NCBI RefSeq assembly: GCF_000224145.3
Contig: NW_004190416.2
Coordinates: 596,053-660,052, forward strand
Source of the DNA: Ciona intestinalis
Lineage: Eukaryota; Chordata; Ascidiacea; Phlebobranchia; Cionidae
Direction of reading: 5' to 3'
DNA: 64,000 bases
How positions within the stretch are numbered: position 1 is the first letter of the stretch; each line of letters begins with the position of its first letter. A program made the translations under genes and the position numbers. Positions 42,701 through 57,700 of this stretch are shown here, piece after piece. The notes beneath the pieces are model-generated. The model was not told where the DNA came from. It searched no databases and saw nothing but the letters and a program-made list of their open reading frames with translations.

Positions 42701-45700
42701 CCACGGTATTACTACACCAACAACCCACGTTATCCAAACTTACCCTTTAGTAGGTCCCACATTGACGGGGCCAAGCAACACGGGGCCAAAACACACGGCG
42801 AGGTTCTGACACGTCATTTTATTCTGGTGCGCGTGCATTGAAACTCGTTTGAGGTGATTCAACAGCGCGTATAACGTCGCTTGCTCCGCGGGGGCAGTAG
42901 AGAGACCATGTATATGTTTGAGTAGCGCGTCCGTCCGAAGCTTTTGTTCCTCGCTCGCTTCTTCTACCACGAGAGGAAGCTCTACACCGGAAATTAACGA
43001 AGGGTTCGGGGCGAACGGTTCCTTGACTGCTGGGACGGGTGTGGGACCTGGGAGTAAAGGGACAGGTTAGATATTTATGTATAATTGGGAAAGACACATG
43101 TAGACGATCTACGAAATTATGAGGCAGTTTAGATTCATATCTATATATTTATACAGGGGTGGGACCTGGGGGTTATGGAATAGTTTAGACATTTATGTAA
43201 AAACATACATTGACATGTACGGTCAATGAAAGTATGAAGCAATTATGGATTAAAAACATATATGCGAATATGTTAAAATACACATAAGTATTAAAGTTAT
43301 ATACAGTTTATAAACTGGTTTATAAAATTGTCACAGTCTAGACTACAGGTTATAATACACACAGCTTATGAACAGTTTTATTACTTAGCTTTTTAAGTGA
43401 CAATATAAAGTAACAAAACAAAGTAAAAACAAGAAAATAAAACACAAACCTGGATTATTCTCCATGGCTGTTGTCACTGCTTCTAGTAACTCAGGTGGGA
43501 AAAGAGGTTGTGGCAATTCGCGCAAGAAGTCTTTTAATATACCTGCGGCAATCGTCACTTTTAACTCATATGAATAATAGGATTTTTTAATTTCAATTTC
43601 AAAAGTTTCGGGTAAAAAACTAAAACCATCTTTAGACTAATTACAACCAATGTGTAATATTATTTTATTTTTCCAATGTATGTTCATATTTTCAAATATT
43701 TATCTGAATTTTTTTGGTTTAAAAACTTCCAACATCACTAAAGATGGTTTCATTTTTAAACCGAAATATTTAAACACAGTTTTTGGGTCAGTTTAATACA
43801 AACATTACAGCACATATTTAAGATACCAAGATACAATTTTATTTCAAACGTTTCCGTTAAAAAACTAAAAGCCTATTTAATATTCTCATTTTTTTTAAAA
43901 TAAATTTTTAGTTTTCCAATGTTTGTTTCAAACCTGACAGTGGGCACATATAAATTTTTAGTTTTCCAATGTTTGTTTCAAACCTGACAGTGGGCACATA
44001 TAAATTTTTAGTTTTCCAATGTTTGTTTCAAACATGACAGTGGGCACCCATATATTTGATACAACTTTTCAGAGAAATAATTTAAACTTGTCACTTAATG
44101 TTATTTTAACAAACTTACACTTAACCTAATGACCTCTATCTACTTTATGACATCACAATTTTAACTATTTGCAGTAAACACGTCATAAATAACTTGACCT
44201 GCCAACAACTTTAACAGCAGGGTAATTTGAACTGGTTTCCTAGTAAAACTATAAACTGAAATCACCACAAAAAACTTTTACTGTTTATACAACATTCTAT
44301 TACTGAATGTATATTTATTGTATGCTATACACTAAGGTATAGTAGAGTGAGGCAAAATGGGGCACCTTTTCCCTTTATTTTCTCGTTCCATTTGGTAGTA
44401 AACAAACAACACTCAATGAATTATAATTCTGCGTCCTCACAGCTCCCATAGACCGTTGTTAATTATTTAAAACATGACCAGGATATTTAGATATTATGTG
44501 ATAAAGGTGTCCCGTCTTACCCCACCCTACTATACTACACAACCAACTCATCCGCTATATATGAAATATACAAGCAGTTCTCAAACTTTTTAATGAAATC
44601 CAGGTTTAATGAATGAAAACACAAAGTGTAAAAAATCCAGAATAAAAAAACTGTTTAACCTTAAAATTGTGTGTTTTTAGCAAAAAAATAATTCCTAAAC
44701 CTTGGAAGTTGGCATAAAACATTTTATAATTATTTTCACTTTTTTATAAATTCTAATTTTTAAAACTTTTTTAAATTCTAAAATTATTTAAGCCCCATGT
44801 ACATTGCTATATAAGGTCATGTGTTACTTGCCAGACAGCTTATCAACTGATTGTCTCATCACAATACCATTTATAGATTGTTTACATATTAACATGCACA
44901 TAAGTGGATTATATCAGCGATTATTTCACGAACTTGACATGTGATTTTAGAGAAAGGTTTAACCTTTTTGATGCGTATGTCAATTAAATATCATACATGC
45001 TTTTTATATAGACTTTAATTTTGTAATTTTGTTTAATGCATTTGTTACTATTTACATTGGAAAACTAGGTGAGTATTGCTATATCGTAAAAAACCCTTAT
45101 TGAATAGAATCTCTATTATTGAGTGTTTATAAATTGCCTCAGTGGGTCTAGATGGTAGCACCCTGGGTGTTGGGGTAATAGACCTACATCCCAGGTCCCA
45201 GGTGTGTCTCACTGAAGACCTCACCCTTATAAAATAGAATCTCTATTATTGAGTGTCTATAAACTGTCCCAGTGGTTTTAAATGGTAGCACCATGGGTGT
45301 TGGGGTAATAGACCTTTACATAGGTGCCTAACTTTTTTAATGCAGGTTAGGCAAAATTAGTTACACACGCATCCCTATACAACAATTTGATTTCACTGTT
45401 TACTAATTAAAGCAGTGCAGAAAATTTCAGGGTAGCCTGTCTATCTTGTTATCTCAGGTTTGGCACCTACGCACCTACATCCCAGGTCATATATCATCGA
45501 GGTTAAACCAAAGTAGCTCATGTCAAATTTTTTTATAAGTGTCTTTTCTACAACTTTGCATTCTGTTGGACAAAAGACACATTTTGGCAATGTTTGAGCA
45601 AAACTCAAAGAAATGTGACATAAGCTACTTTGTTTTTACCCCGACGAATTATGTTCCTTATTGAAGACCTTACCCTTGTTCAACAACTTACCAGTTATAA

Positions 45701-48700
45701 CGTTAACATCAGGATATTGTTCAGCAGTGAGCTTCACTTCATTCTTGGAGGCCTCGAGTTCGCTTCGTAGATTCTTCTTCACAATGGCTGATCCACACAG
45801 TCTGTATACACCAACCACCTGTGGATTATATTAATTATATTAGAAATAACCAGGGTGTATACAAGTATACATTTTGTGGTCCATATACAAAAATTTTAAA
45901 CATAGTTTTTCTGGTCCATGTACGATTTTTTGTTTAATTTTATATTTTTATCATTTTTTAAAAGTTTTAATTCATATTCTTCATTATTCAAAATTTTATT
46001 ACTTTTTAAATAAGGAAGTTTGATTTAATTTGCATATTTCAATAATAAATATTTAATTTAATGTCGTAACCATTGTGAAGGTTTATACAATATTTACGAA
46101 GCGTTTTTATACAAGGGGGGGTTTCTAATGTATGGGTGATATATCATGTCATATATGAGGTGAATGACATTTAGTTTCGTAACAATGTCAAGATGGTTTT
46201 TGTTGTCGGGATCTTGAAGCAAATAGCTTGAGGCTTGCTCAACCTTAACCACAGGAATGTCGCGCATCGTTAATCATGCGTGACAAAGTCAACCAAGCAT
46301 GAAAACTCAAGTTTCTTGATTAAAACTTAAATGCAAGAAACGGAATGCCGCATTTTGATTAATACCTACGACCTATATTCAATTCAACCAAACTATTGGT
46401 GGGCAAACATGTTATTTACTTTGTGGCGAAGAAGGGAGGGTAAATAGACGAGATATGGGGTTTGTTTACCCCACAAACAACGAACCTATACTGCGGTTAC
46501 AGACCAAGTATTTTACTCGAGTGGGATATTGTGTGCTAACCAACCACTGAATTGCAACTGTATTATGAGACAATGTTAAACCAGTGGCGCGTGACAAGTG
46601 GGGTTGGTTTGAAATGTTATAACCCCTATTATATTATAAATTTCTAACACCATTGATAGCCGTACACTGTTCATACCATTGTAAATATGTGGCATTAGAT
46701 GTCTCTGAATGACTAAGCTTGTTAGGAATGTGAATCAAACTTGTTTGTTTTGCCATAAATTCAATAAAATTAATTAAATTTAACGGAAAAAGTAGCATTT
46801 CTGTATAATGAATGTTAAATATTATAATTTTAGCAGCAATTTAAACTTTTTAGTTGGTTAACTGTTTAAGGAAGATTTGAAAATGTGCTTTAGCTTTTAT
46901 TTGCTACAGCGACAGACATGTTACACAAACCAACCAACCGTGCATTTACAGAATGCACTTTTGGTTTTCGTTCAAGAAATAATAAGTTTCACATAAATAT
47001 TAAATAAAAGAAAACACCCAAGCAGTATACTGGTAGTAGTGTAATACTACATTATATAACCGTGCTCCACATCAATATTTCAACATTTCATTATCATCGT
47101 GTGTGATCGAATTATAGATAAGGGAGTGAAAAAATTTAAGGAACAGCAATTGGCTGTTCCGACATAGAATTATCACTCCCTTACAAATAGTTTAAATTTC
47201 CCCCAAAAAAACTATTTTCTACCCGTGTCACACTGCCCATTATGAGGCCACCCAATATCATTATGACATCACAAAGACGTTTGTCTGTCCAAGTTTCAAA
47301 CATTCCAAACAAATTATAATAATAACCACATATTATATAACGGTGATATTTTACTTGAACCTGGCCCTGATCTAGCACTCATATTGTTGGACGATTCTCG
47401 TTGCATTATAACAAAATACACCAAGTGCTAAATAATGTCACGGGTATTTGCACTACCTTAATCAGTAAACATTACAACCAATAAATACAATTTTTTGTCG
47501 GTATGCGCGCTGAATAACCCAGTTTGGGGCCACTATGCCCGTAATTATCCGTCCATACAATATTTAGAACTTTTGATTAAGTAAGTTATGTTTTAATATA
47601 ATATGTTTCTATGACATCACAACTACTATGACATCACAACTACTATGACATCACAACTACTATGACATCACAACCACTATGACATCACAACCACTATGAC
47701 ATCACAACCACTATGACATCATAACTACCTGCATCCCACGTTCTTCCACCTCATGAATACACGAGTTCACCAACGAAGGAATTCCAAGACTTTTATTTTC
47801 TCGATCAACGATGCTTTGGAGATCGGCTCCGAACACTAGAGGGCCAGTGCTAGATGAGTTGTGTTCCAACCCAATCTAATGACGGTAATTAATTGATTAA
47901 TTTATAAAACGGAAAAAAATAAAATGTTAGTTAATTAATTAATAATATAATAGAATCTCTGTTATTGAGTGTTTACAAACTGCCTTAGTGGGGTCTAGAT
48001 GGTAGCACCCTGGGTGTTGGGGTAATATACCTACATTCCAGGTCTCAGGTGTGCCTCACTGAAGACCTCACCCTTTGTATAAAAAAAGTTTGTAAAAAGT
48101 ATCTCATATGGACTAAAATAAGCGATTGCCCACCTTAATATAAAGCGTCCCCCTCGGCTCCAGCCTCACTGCGAGCCTCTCGGAGAACATGTCTCTCGGT
48201 CGCTTGCCGTGCATGAGGTGTGCCAGGTTCAACGTGGCGTGCGAACACACCTTCTGTTTGCCTCCTCTCATCTCCCATGTGTATAACACTAGGTGGAGCT
48301 CACGAGCTTGGTTCACCGTCATCTGGAATATAAGATTTATATAAAAAGTAGAAAAAAAATAATTCTAAGAAAACCTTATAAAAGTAACACAAGATAATGT
48401 GCAATATAAGATCTATATAAAAATCTAAAAATAAAATACTATTTCTAATTTGGAAAATACAAAATTAGAAAAATGTTGGGTTTCAAGAATATTTGAAACA
48501 GAACATAAGATGCTTTATCACCTTAGTTTTAATCCTAAAACAGCTTCAACCCTGCAGTTAGGTGTCTATACAAACAAGCAGAGCCAAAGTATATTGCATT
48601 CACCACATTAATCAATGAGGTTCCCTATTTTTGATGAATGTAACTGAGTTTTGACAATATCACCCCAGATTTTGCTTAATATCTAAAAACTTAACGTCTA

Positions 48701-51700
48701 CACTTGGTTGAATGTGATGTAACAAAGCGTTCTGTTATGTGTCAATGCACCCCTACTATTGGGAGTCCGTGATGTCATAATAGATATTATTACACAGGAA
48801 ATGAATGAATGTGGTTGTTTGGATGCAAAACAACCTTTCAATGATAGGGGTTTATAAAGCTCACACTGATTGGTGTAAAAGCATTAGAATTTATACAAAT
48901 GTGACTGAATAGGTGTGAAACTTGAAACTCAATTTGTTGCAGTGATTTCTAACTTGTGTCTATACAATTTCTCTAAAGCATTTCTTTTATACAAAATTTA
49001 ATATTATTTTAAATAAGACAAAATACTTGTTTTTAAGGGTAAAAATGCTTTGTACACAAATGTATAGCAACATATGTTATTTATATTTAAAATTAATGAT
49101 CAAATTAAGTAAATGCAATAAACGCTGTTTGCGGCAATTGTTTCTTTGCAGGGTCCATTAGATTAAATAAAACATGAGATATATTCTTGGTTAATCAGCA
49201 ACTACGGGCGCGCTTTAATATTTAATGTTGTTTTACTTGTATTTGACCAAAGTTACTTAGAATTAAGATGCATTATATTTGGCTTTGAAGCTTTAAACAC
49301 CTAACTTAAATATTGCCAAAACTTAAATAGGACCTAACTTTAAATGGTGTTTAATTTAAATAGGGTTAACTGTATTGCTTAAACTGCTTAAACTTAAATA
49401 GGGCTTAACTTTAAATAGTGTTTAACTTAAATAGGGCTTAACTTTAAACAAGTTAGTTTAACTACAGAGTAATTAGAAGGTCTTTACACAGGCGTTGTAA
49501 TAACGCTATACATGGCACATAACATGGATAGCCCGAGGTTACATCGCGCTAATGGAATGTTAAGTTTATCTTTGCGTGTTTTTGAAGAAAACATTTCTAA
49601 CCTTGCAGTTGAGTTTAAACCGGCCAATCACAAATGAGAATTAAATTGCTTTTAAAGTGTTGCCAGATTTTTTCCAAAATTTAAAAAATGGTAAACATTA
49701 TATTAATTGTTGTATTTTGTAAGTAGTTTTTTTATTTGGTAAGGACTAAGTAAAAATTACAACATAATTTGATAAATAATGCTGTCAACACTGGGAAAAC
49801 TAGATGGTCAACACTGGCATCATTTTGACAAAATAATGTGGTCACCACTGGCTAAGCAGTCACATCCAAATAACTTAACACGTTTAAGTTAAGTGTGAAT
49901 TTTAGCAAGTAAACTAGAACCAGGTCATTCATTGTGACCCGCATTCCTTGTAACAATTAACCATTGTGATGTCATAAATCTACAAAAGTAATAAGTCTTT
50001 ATGATGTCACAGCCTGTAAAGTTAACTTTCAAACCCTCATAAATCTCCAGGGAGGTTAATAAACACTTAGAACGGCGAAGAGTGAACAGGACCCAAAGGA
50101 AATTGTTAAATTTAATAAAAACTTTAAATTACTTTATTCACATAGGACAAAAACAAAGTACATTGTTAGCCTTAAAAACTACAAATTATTGGCATTTACC
50201 GCACTGGACACTAGTCAAAACAAAATTCTAAAGAGCTATTTTATTGCAGCTTTGTGCTAAAAAACAAAGTGATCAGTTTTGAATAATAAGTGCTAAAACT
50301 GAACTAAATTCTGATAGAGTTCCATTCTTTTAGGTTTAAGTTACAAAGGTGGTGATATTGTTTGATACCCTGTCATAATACAAGTTGTATGACATCACAA
50401 TACATGATGATGACGTCATAAGTGCTGACAACTTACATTGTAAAGCACTTAATGTAAAGTATATCACTCAACACAAAGGCTAATACATTATGACAAATGT
50501 AATCCCATACAAATGCATATGTCAACGACATTTTATATTACGTGAGTGCTGACAGTGTGTTTTGTTATAACTTTTACAAGATATATAACTGAAATATTAT
50601 ATTGAGGTGTGGTTGAATTGATATAAGAACGAAAAAGTAAATTTGGCTTGTTTTAAAGTTAACCCACAAATGCAGGTTCACCCCACACACTGAAAGAGCT
50701 TCCAGCATCCCCAACCTCTGAAGTACTTGTCTATTTTGCCAATATTTACATCTATATACACCAGTCTTACACCTAACAATTATGGCAAAAAAAATTTGTA
50801 ATACCTAGCAGCCTGTATGACCTTTAACACTAAGTATGCTTTAACAAATAGCATTGCTAGTCATGAATGAAAGCATTGTGATGTAATTAATCAACAATGA
50901 GTCTCACACACAACTAAGTGTGTATAGTGGTTGTGTGTCAATAATAACTTGATTGTTGCTTAACAATGAACTTTATAGAAGGATAAAATAGTTTTTCAAG
51001 GTCTATACACAAGAAGTTGAACAAGATTTGGTTCTGCAGTGAGCATGAGGTGTATGAATACACCATGTGTGTCTGGTGTATAAGAAGACACCCATGTTAT
51101 AACTTGACAGTGAGCATGAGGTGTATGAATACACCATGTGTGTCTGGTGTATAAGAAGACACCCATATTATAGCCCAACAGTGATACATAATAAACTCAT
51201 GTTACAACTCAAGCATAAGGTGTGAAAGCCCCACAAACCTCAAAACATTGATTCCACGCCACAGCCCCCCTGCAAGTTTGCATGGTTGTTCCGATCCGTT
51301 TAGTCTTTGCATCATCTACTTGCACCAAACAGTAAGCTTCACATAATGTCTTCTTTAACTCCCGCACACCGTACAATGTTAATACTAGACAACCTGAAAG
51401 TGGGAAATATTAACCTAAATATATTAATTTTTATAAGTCATGTTATATGGAATAAAAATTATGGGAAATTAAATATAAAATTAACAGAAGCAAAACCTGG
51501 GGTGGCTAACCATTGCATTTTGGATTAATCAGTTAACATTACAATTTACAATCGCTGCAGCAAAAATACTTTTTGAAATTTAATAATTTTTGATATCCAT
51601 GCTATATGGAATAAAAACTTTGGTACATAAGAACAAACCTGGGTAGCAGGGTAGGCAGAATACCCATTGAAATTTGGATTAATCAGTAAACATTACAACC

Positions 51701-54700
51701 ACTGCAACAAAAATTATTATTGCCTCCCCCTGTGTTTAGACAGATTGGCGCCAATAAACACCACAAACTACAGTGGGGTAAATGCTATTAATAGGAAAAT
51801 TAAGTTAAATTACACAACAGTTTATTTGGCTAAGTTTATTGTAAGTTACCACACACTAACACAACATATTTTTTTGTATAAGTTAAGTTTATTATAAGTT
51901 AACATACACAAACAGTTTTTGGAGCAAGTTTAGTATAGATAAGTTTAGTATATACTATAAGCTTAGGTTAACATACACATACCGTCAACTGCAGTAGATA
52001 ACTGAGTGTTAACCATGGGCAGTGGTTTGTATTTTTGGAACTGCGATAAATTTAGAGGTTTGATTGACGGGTCTGTGTTGGTGTTGTCGAGTAGGAGTTG
52101 CCGACTTAAGCGGCGCTGTTGTGCCTGTTTAGGGGAAGCACCCATGTTACTATGGTGTGGTAAAGCAAATACATTAAACTATAGTAGTGGTGTATTGTAT
52201 AAATTGTAACTGAAGGATACCGGGTTCAATGCTCGATGTGGGCAAGACACTTAACATTGCTTTAACCAAGTGGTCACTAATTGGTTGTTGTAGCACCTGG
52301 GTGTCGGGGAAATGAGCCAACTGTGGCCTAAACCTGAGGTCCCATAATTTGCTGTAGGACCTCACCCATATAGAATGGAATAGTGTACAAGTAGTATAAC
52401 ATTATGTACAGAAAATGAAACACTCGGAAAACAAACACATCACAACACACACTAACACCTACCATGCTCATGTCGAGATGATATCTGTTAAGAATCGCTG
52501 AGTCATTGCTGTCAATATTCTTATGTATATTATGCTGAGTCACGTTACGGATGAGTGGGTTTACTCCACGACCAAACTGTTCGTCAAATTGTTCGTCACC
52601 AACCCAACAACGGTATTCACTCGCGTTGTCTGAACTGCTGTGAGAATTAAATTGTTGGGAAATGGTATCATATATATGGGCTGCTGTGATTGTTCTAAAA
52701 CTGACAGGAAAAACTTGTGTTTAAAAAACTGTGAGAATAAACTTCATTAGAAAAAATCGTATTGTATGTATGAACTGCCATGTTTGTATTAAAATTGACC
52801 GGAAAATTGTGTTTAAAAAGCCAAGATAAAGTTTGTTTTAATACAGCCCATAGCCCCATATTTATGATAAGATTATATCTCAAATATTTCATACATAATT
52901 ATAGCTAGTAGTAATGCCTAATACGCAATTCATTTCAAAACAAGTTATAACAAGGGTTTAAGAGTAATGTGAATAGACCTCGCCACTTATAATCCATAGT
53001 TGTACAAGATTTAAACGCAAGGACAAGATTTGAATAAAAAACAAACCTCTTATTTACAACATGCCAGTTACATATGGGGTGACTAATCCCAAGGGTTTGA
53101 ACACCCCCTTTTTACACAGGAAAGATTTGCTTTATGGGTGGGGCAGTATATGTGGGGATTTGAAAACTATGTGAACTATTGTACAAATGCCAACAACTGT
53201 ACGCAGTAACTCCACGGTCTCCACCATAATGAAGTATGTGCTGCACAGAGGTGCCAAACTTATAGCTATCAACAAATTCTAAAAGTAACTATTTAAACCA
53301 TTATATAAATGCTTATAACTGTACTCAGTAACTCAGCCATAATGATGTATGCGCTGCCCAAACTTTCTGAGTTGGGAGGGTGGAGGGAAAGTTAGACACA
53401 ATCATTTAAAACAAATCCAGCTTATTGGGTGTACTGTTTACTGAATAATTGGCCCAAAACACAAGTGTTAACTCTTATAAGTAAACCAAGCACCATACAT
53501 ATTATATATATATGAAAGAAAAAATGAAGGGTGTAATAGGCTCAACTACATGTAGAAGTTTCTACATTAATAAAAGCACACAACACAGTTTAAGAAGGAA
53601 AAACATGCTCCCAACTTAAAAACATGACCAAGAGACACCAGAGTTAAATCTTATAAGTGGAGCGAGCGTGGCATGTTCCTACAAATGTCTTGAGATAAGA
53701 GACCGCTGTCGCTTATGTTTGCTTGGTCGTGTTTTACACAAAGATGATGCAAACAAACATGAGAAGCCTCGGCAAATAAGGTTGGGAAATATGGGACGTT
53801 TGAAGCTTAACTTGTGGGCAGAGAATTATCAACTTAATCCCAGTTTCTTAACTTTTGATACAGCACAAAATAGACAGTATTTAAAACTCTGTTATTTTAA
53901 ACGATAGATTTAATAATTTTTTCCGATTTTTATAATTTCCATTGCATCTATAACAATACATTTTAACTATTTATTTTAAATAACTAAATATATATATTAA
54001 TATAGAGCCAATAGAACATGAATAGCATAAAATGTAAAATTCTATTTTATACTATAAGGGTGAGGTCCTATGGCAGGCCCAGGGGACCTGGGATTCGACC
54101 CATTAGTCTATAATTACAAATACGACAACTTTTATAAGATGAACCAAAACAACAGCGTCCTGTAAACTACTATGTTGATATAAAAAAATACAATGGAAAT
54201 TCTAATTATAATTATGACATCACTATTTATATTATACAATATTTCTTCCTTAACCCCAACCTTACAATGTGGGAAACAGGAAAATTCAATTTACTAAATA
54301 AATAAACCAAACAAAAATCCCTGAAAAATATTTACAGAAATGAAATTATAATAAATCTAGTTTAACAGTTTAGGTACAAACTAAACAAATGCATTTTTAG
54401 TCATGACTTGCATTGCCCAGATTTGGGTCTTTTACTTTGTGTGTCCAGAACTATGGGGTACCGCAAATTTTGGTATAAAATAAAAAAAAAATAAAAAAAA
54501 TATAAAAACAAATCAAATAAAATAGCAAATTAGTTTCATTGCCGCATTTAACTTTCCCCACAACAACCCGCAATGACATCATAGTATACATTAACATTAT
54601 AATACATCAGAGTTGTTTTGACATAAGTATCACTGTGATGTCACATACCACAGATAAGCTACTTGAGGTATGGCCTTCAACTAACCAAGATTCATATCAG

Positions 54701-57700
54701 CTTTGTTTACCAATGTATTACTGAGGTTGCTATGCAAGCATGTTTCTACATAATAATCATATCAGTAATTGAACTTGAACCAGATACAATATATCTATGT
54801 AAATGTAATCATAGGCGCCAAACCTGGGGTGGCAGGGTAGGCAGGTCACCCCTGAAATTATCTATATTATTCAGTAAACAACTTATAATACAATATGTTT
54901 TACAGGTCATGGGGCACAAGGATTACTGCCTCCCCTGGAATATATAAAGTTTGGCGCCCATGCATGTAATATATATTATAATATAGCCATATACCTTTTT
55001 TAAAGCTAGAAAAATGAATCATGTTTGCAGAAGTTAAAAAGAAAAGTATAAAAAAGTAACCCATGCTTTGTCAAGGCTACGTTTTTATTATTTTTGTTGG
55101 GGAACTTGAGTATAAAAAAATTAACATTAAAAAAAAATTGAATTGTTTGATATTCGACAAAACGGAACACAGTCATTTTAAAACAGAAATTGATACGAAT
55201 AAACAGAAGACAAGTGATGACATGGTTATTCTATTTTTATATATAAGGTAACTCCTTACTGGAGTATTTTTTAAATCACTCGCTTTATGAATATGGGGTA
55301 ATGTTACATAAACAATGTTAAACAAGCATCATTCACGAATATCAATTGTGATGTCATAATACTCTGTAATTTAACCCCATGTCATAAACATAACCAGTTA
55401 GATCTTAAGTAATAAAGTAATCTAAGGATACTGTGTCTCTTTATATCATCAGTGTAAAATGAGAGCTGAACTGGCAGTACTTATAAAGTTGTAAGTGTGG
55501 ACTACCCAGCTCTCTTTACACTGAACATCTGCATGTGTCTCTTACATCATCAGTGTAAAATGGGAGCTGAACTAACAGTACTTATAAAATACAACATTGG
55601 TCCATGGTTTAATCTTTAGAGTACTACATAGCAGCGTGTGTATGTGTTTAAAATAACTGTTGAATTACTGCATAGTTAACTTAATTAGCTTCCTACCACA
55701 AAAAACAACACATAGTCACATTACAATCCATTACCCGATAACAACTTAAACCAACCACTGGGTTAGCTGCGCTCCAGGATTGCAAATACTAATGGATCCA
55801 GAAGATAATCTAACAAACATATGTATCAAATATAATAACTTAGGGGAACTGCATTTTTTAGTTGGGTTGATATATGTTTTAAAACCCGAAATAGCGATTT
55901 AAAAAACCTAAAAAGGATAATAGATAAACTAAACCCTATATAGCTATACACAACCCCAAATTTTGTCGAAAATTAAAAAATGTGCTGCATATGCACGAAC
56001 GAACCTTCGAATCATCTTAAACTGCTTCATTATCTTCATCCCCCAGTTTTTCTTCCTCATCCGGCCGGGCGACGTCACTTTACTTCCACTCGCCTCGTTT
56101 TTGTTATGATTTACCGACTCTGGAATTTCATTATGATGTCATCAATACAAAACAATACAGAAGTTTCTACTCGGGTAGTTTTGGGTTATAGGGAACAAAT
56201 TTAAAAACGGTTTTTAAAAACAAAATGTGTGCTTTAATATGTTAACTCATGTAACTTGTGTATTCATATACTTCATTTTATTCATCAGGCCTATTAAATG
56301 TCATTATCGTTTAATATAATTGTTTGCTTTCACTTAAAAGAATGAAACTTAAGGTTAAAACTTATAACATTTAAAATTCATGTTCCTTTTTTTAAAAATT
56401 AAACAAAAAAGGAATGATTTACTGAAGTAAAACTATCTTATAAATATAATAGGGCATAAAAATAATGTTGATTTCTGGTGCTTAGTTATATAAATATATT
56501 ATTAAATTTAAAATTTTTTCTTCATTCCAAACAAAGTGTTACTTTTCCTTAAAAAAAAACAACAAAATATAAATGTCAACTCAAACTAAAGTACAGGTAC
56601 TAACAAAGATCAAATAATATAAAACCAATCTAATCAATACATTATGGGTAATGGCTGAGGGTAAAGAATCAGCTGTATCAACACATTCCTATTGCTTATG
56701 GGGTAAAGATAACAACAGAGTTATTGTTGGTGAGTATACTATACTGCAGGTATAATGGGGGCAACAAAGGATATTTATCGGGGATTTCCATTGAAATTAA
56801 ATTGTATTGGACTGAATTCATGAGGTGTAATTTTGTGGTTGTTATTTTGATAGAAAATCACCATATAGGTTAAGTTATAAGAGACAAAACAACTTGTATT
56901 TGTCTTTTTGATAATGGTATATTGATGACCATCAATCAAAATTGATGCATAATAACAAAAAAGGAATCTAGCATATAATATACTGTAATTAGTGGCAAAA
57001 CAATTCAAATATTGGTGTATTTATGAATTGGTATATTTTTTGGGATGTTATTGATCTTATAGTTATATATTAATCTCTTTGAATATAATAACGAAAGTTG
57101 GATTAATTAAAACATAATAAAGAAAACGAAATTAGCAGCAATACAATAGAAGTTACGGGAAAATATTGTTTGCAAATGGTTGAAATTTTAATAACAAATT
57201 TTAAGAGACAAATTTTAAAAAAAAAATATACAAATTCAAGAAATTGCAAATGCTTGCTTTATGAGGAATACACTGGTGCCATTTGGTTTAATCATTTGGT
57301 TGGATTGTTTAAATAAGTGTGAGGGTAACTTCAAAGAGTTAACTTTAAGTGGTATAATAGATCTAGGGGGTATAATAATAAGTAGACACCTACACCATAT
57401 GTGGTTGTATCCTTGTATGTATTGGAAGTGTGCACATGTGTAGGTAATGTAATGAATATTAAATATTGTGTAAGATGTGGAATACCATACATTCCTGTAT
57501 GATGACGCACATTATCCATTTATTTGAACAGTGTATTCTAACAGATTAAACAAGTAGGGGATAAAAGCAGTCTGTTTTCTATGTACTGTGTATACGGCAT
57601 TAACTATAAGCATCTCTAGTCTCTACCTTTGGAAATTGTTATGTTGTAGATATAAAAGTCCATGTATATGACATAAAAGATATAGTAGGATGGGGGAAGA

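Noticed and set aside
42819-43097. 92-codon frame over the RhoGAP exon
   Set aside because: Alternative frame of the exon 42744-43047; the real frame carries the QNLAVCFGP motif.
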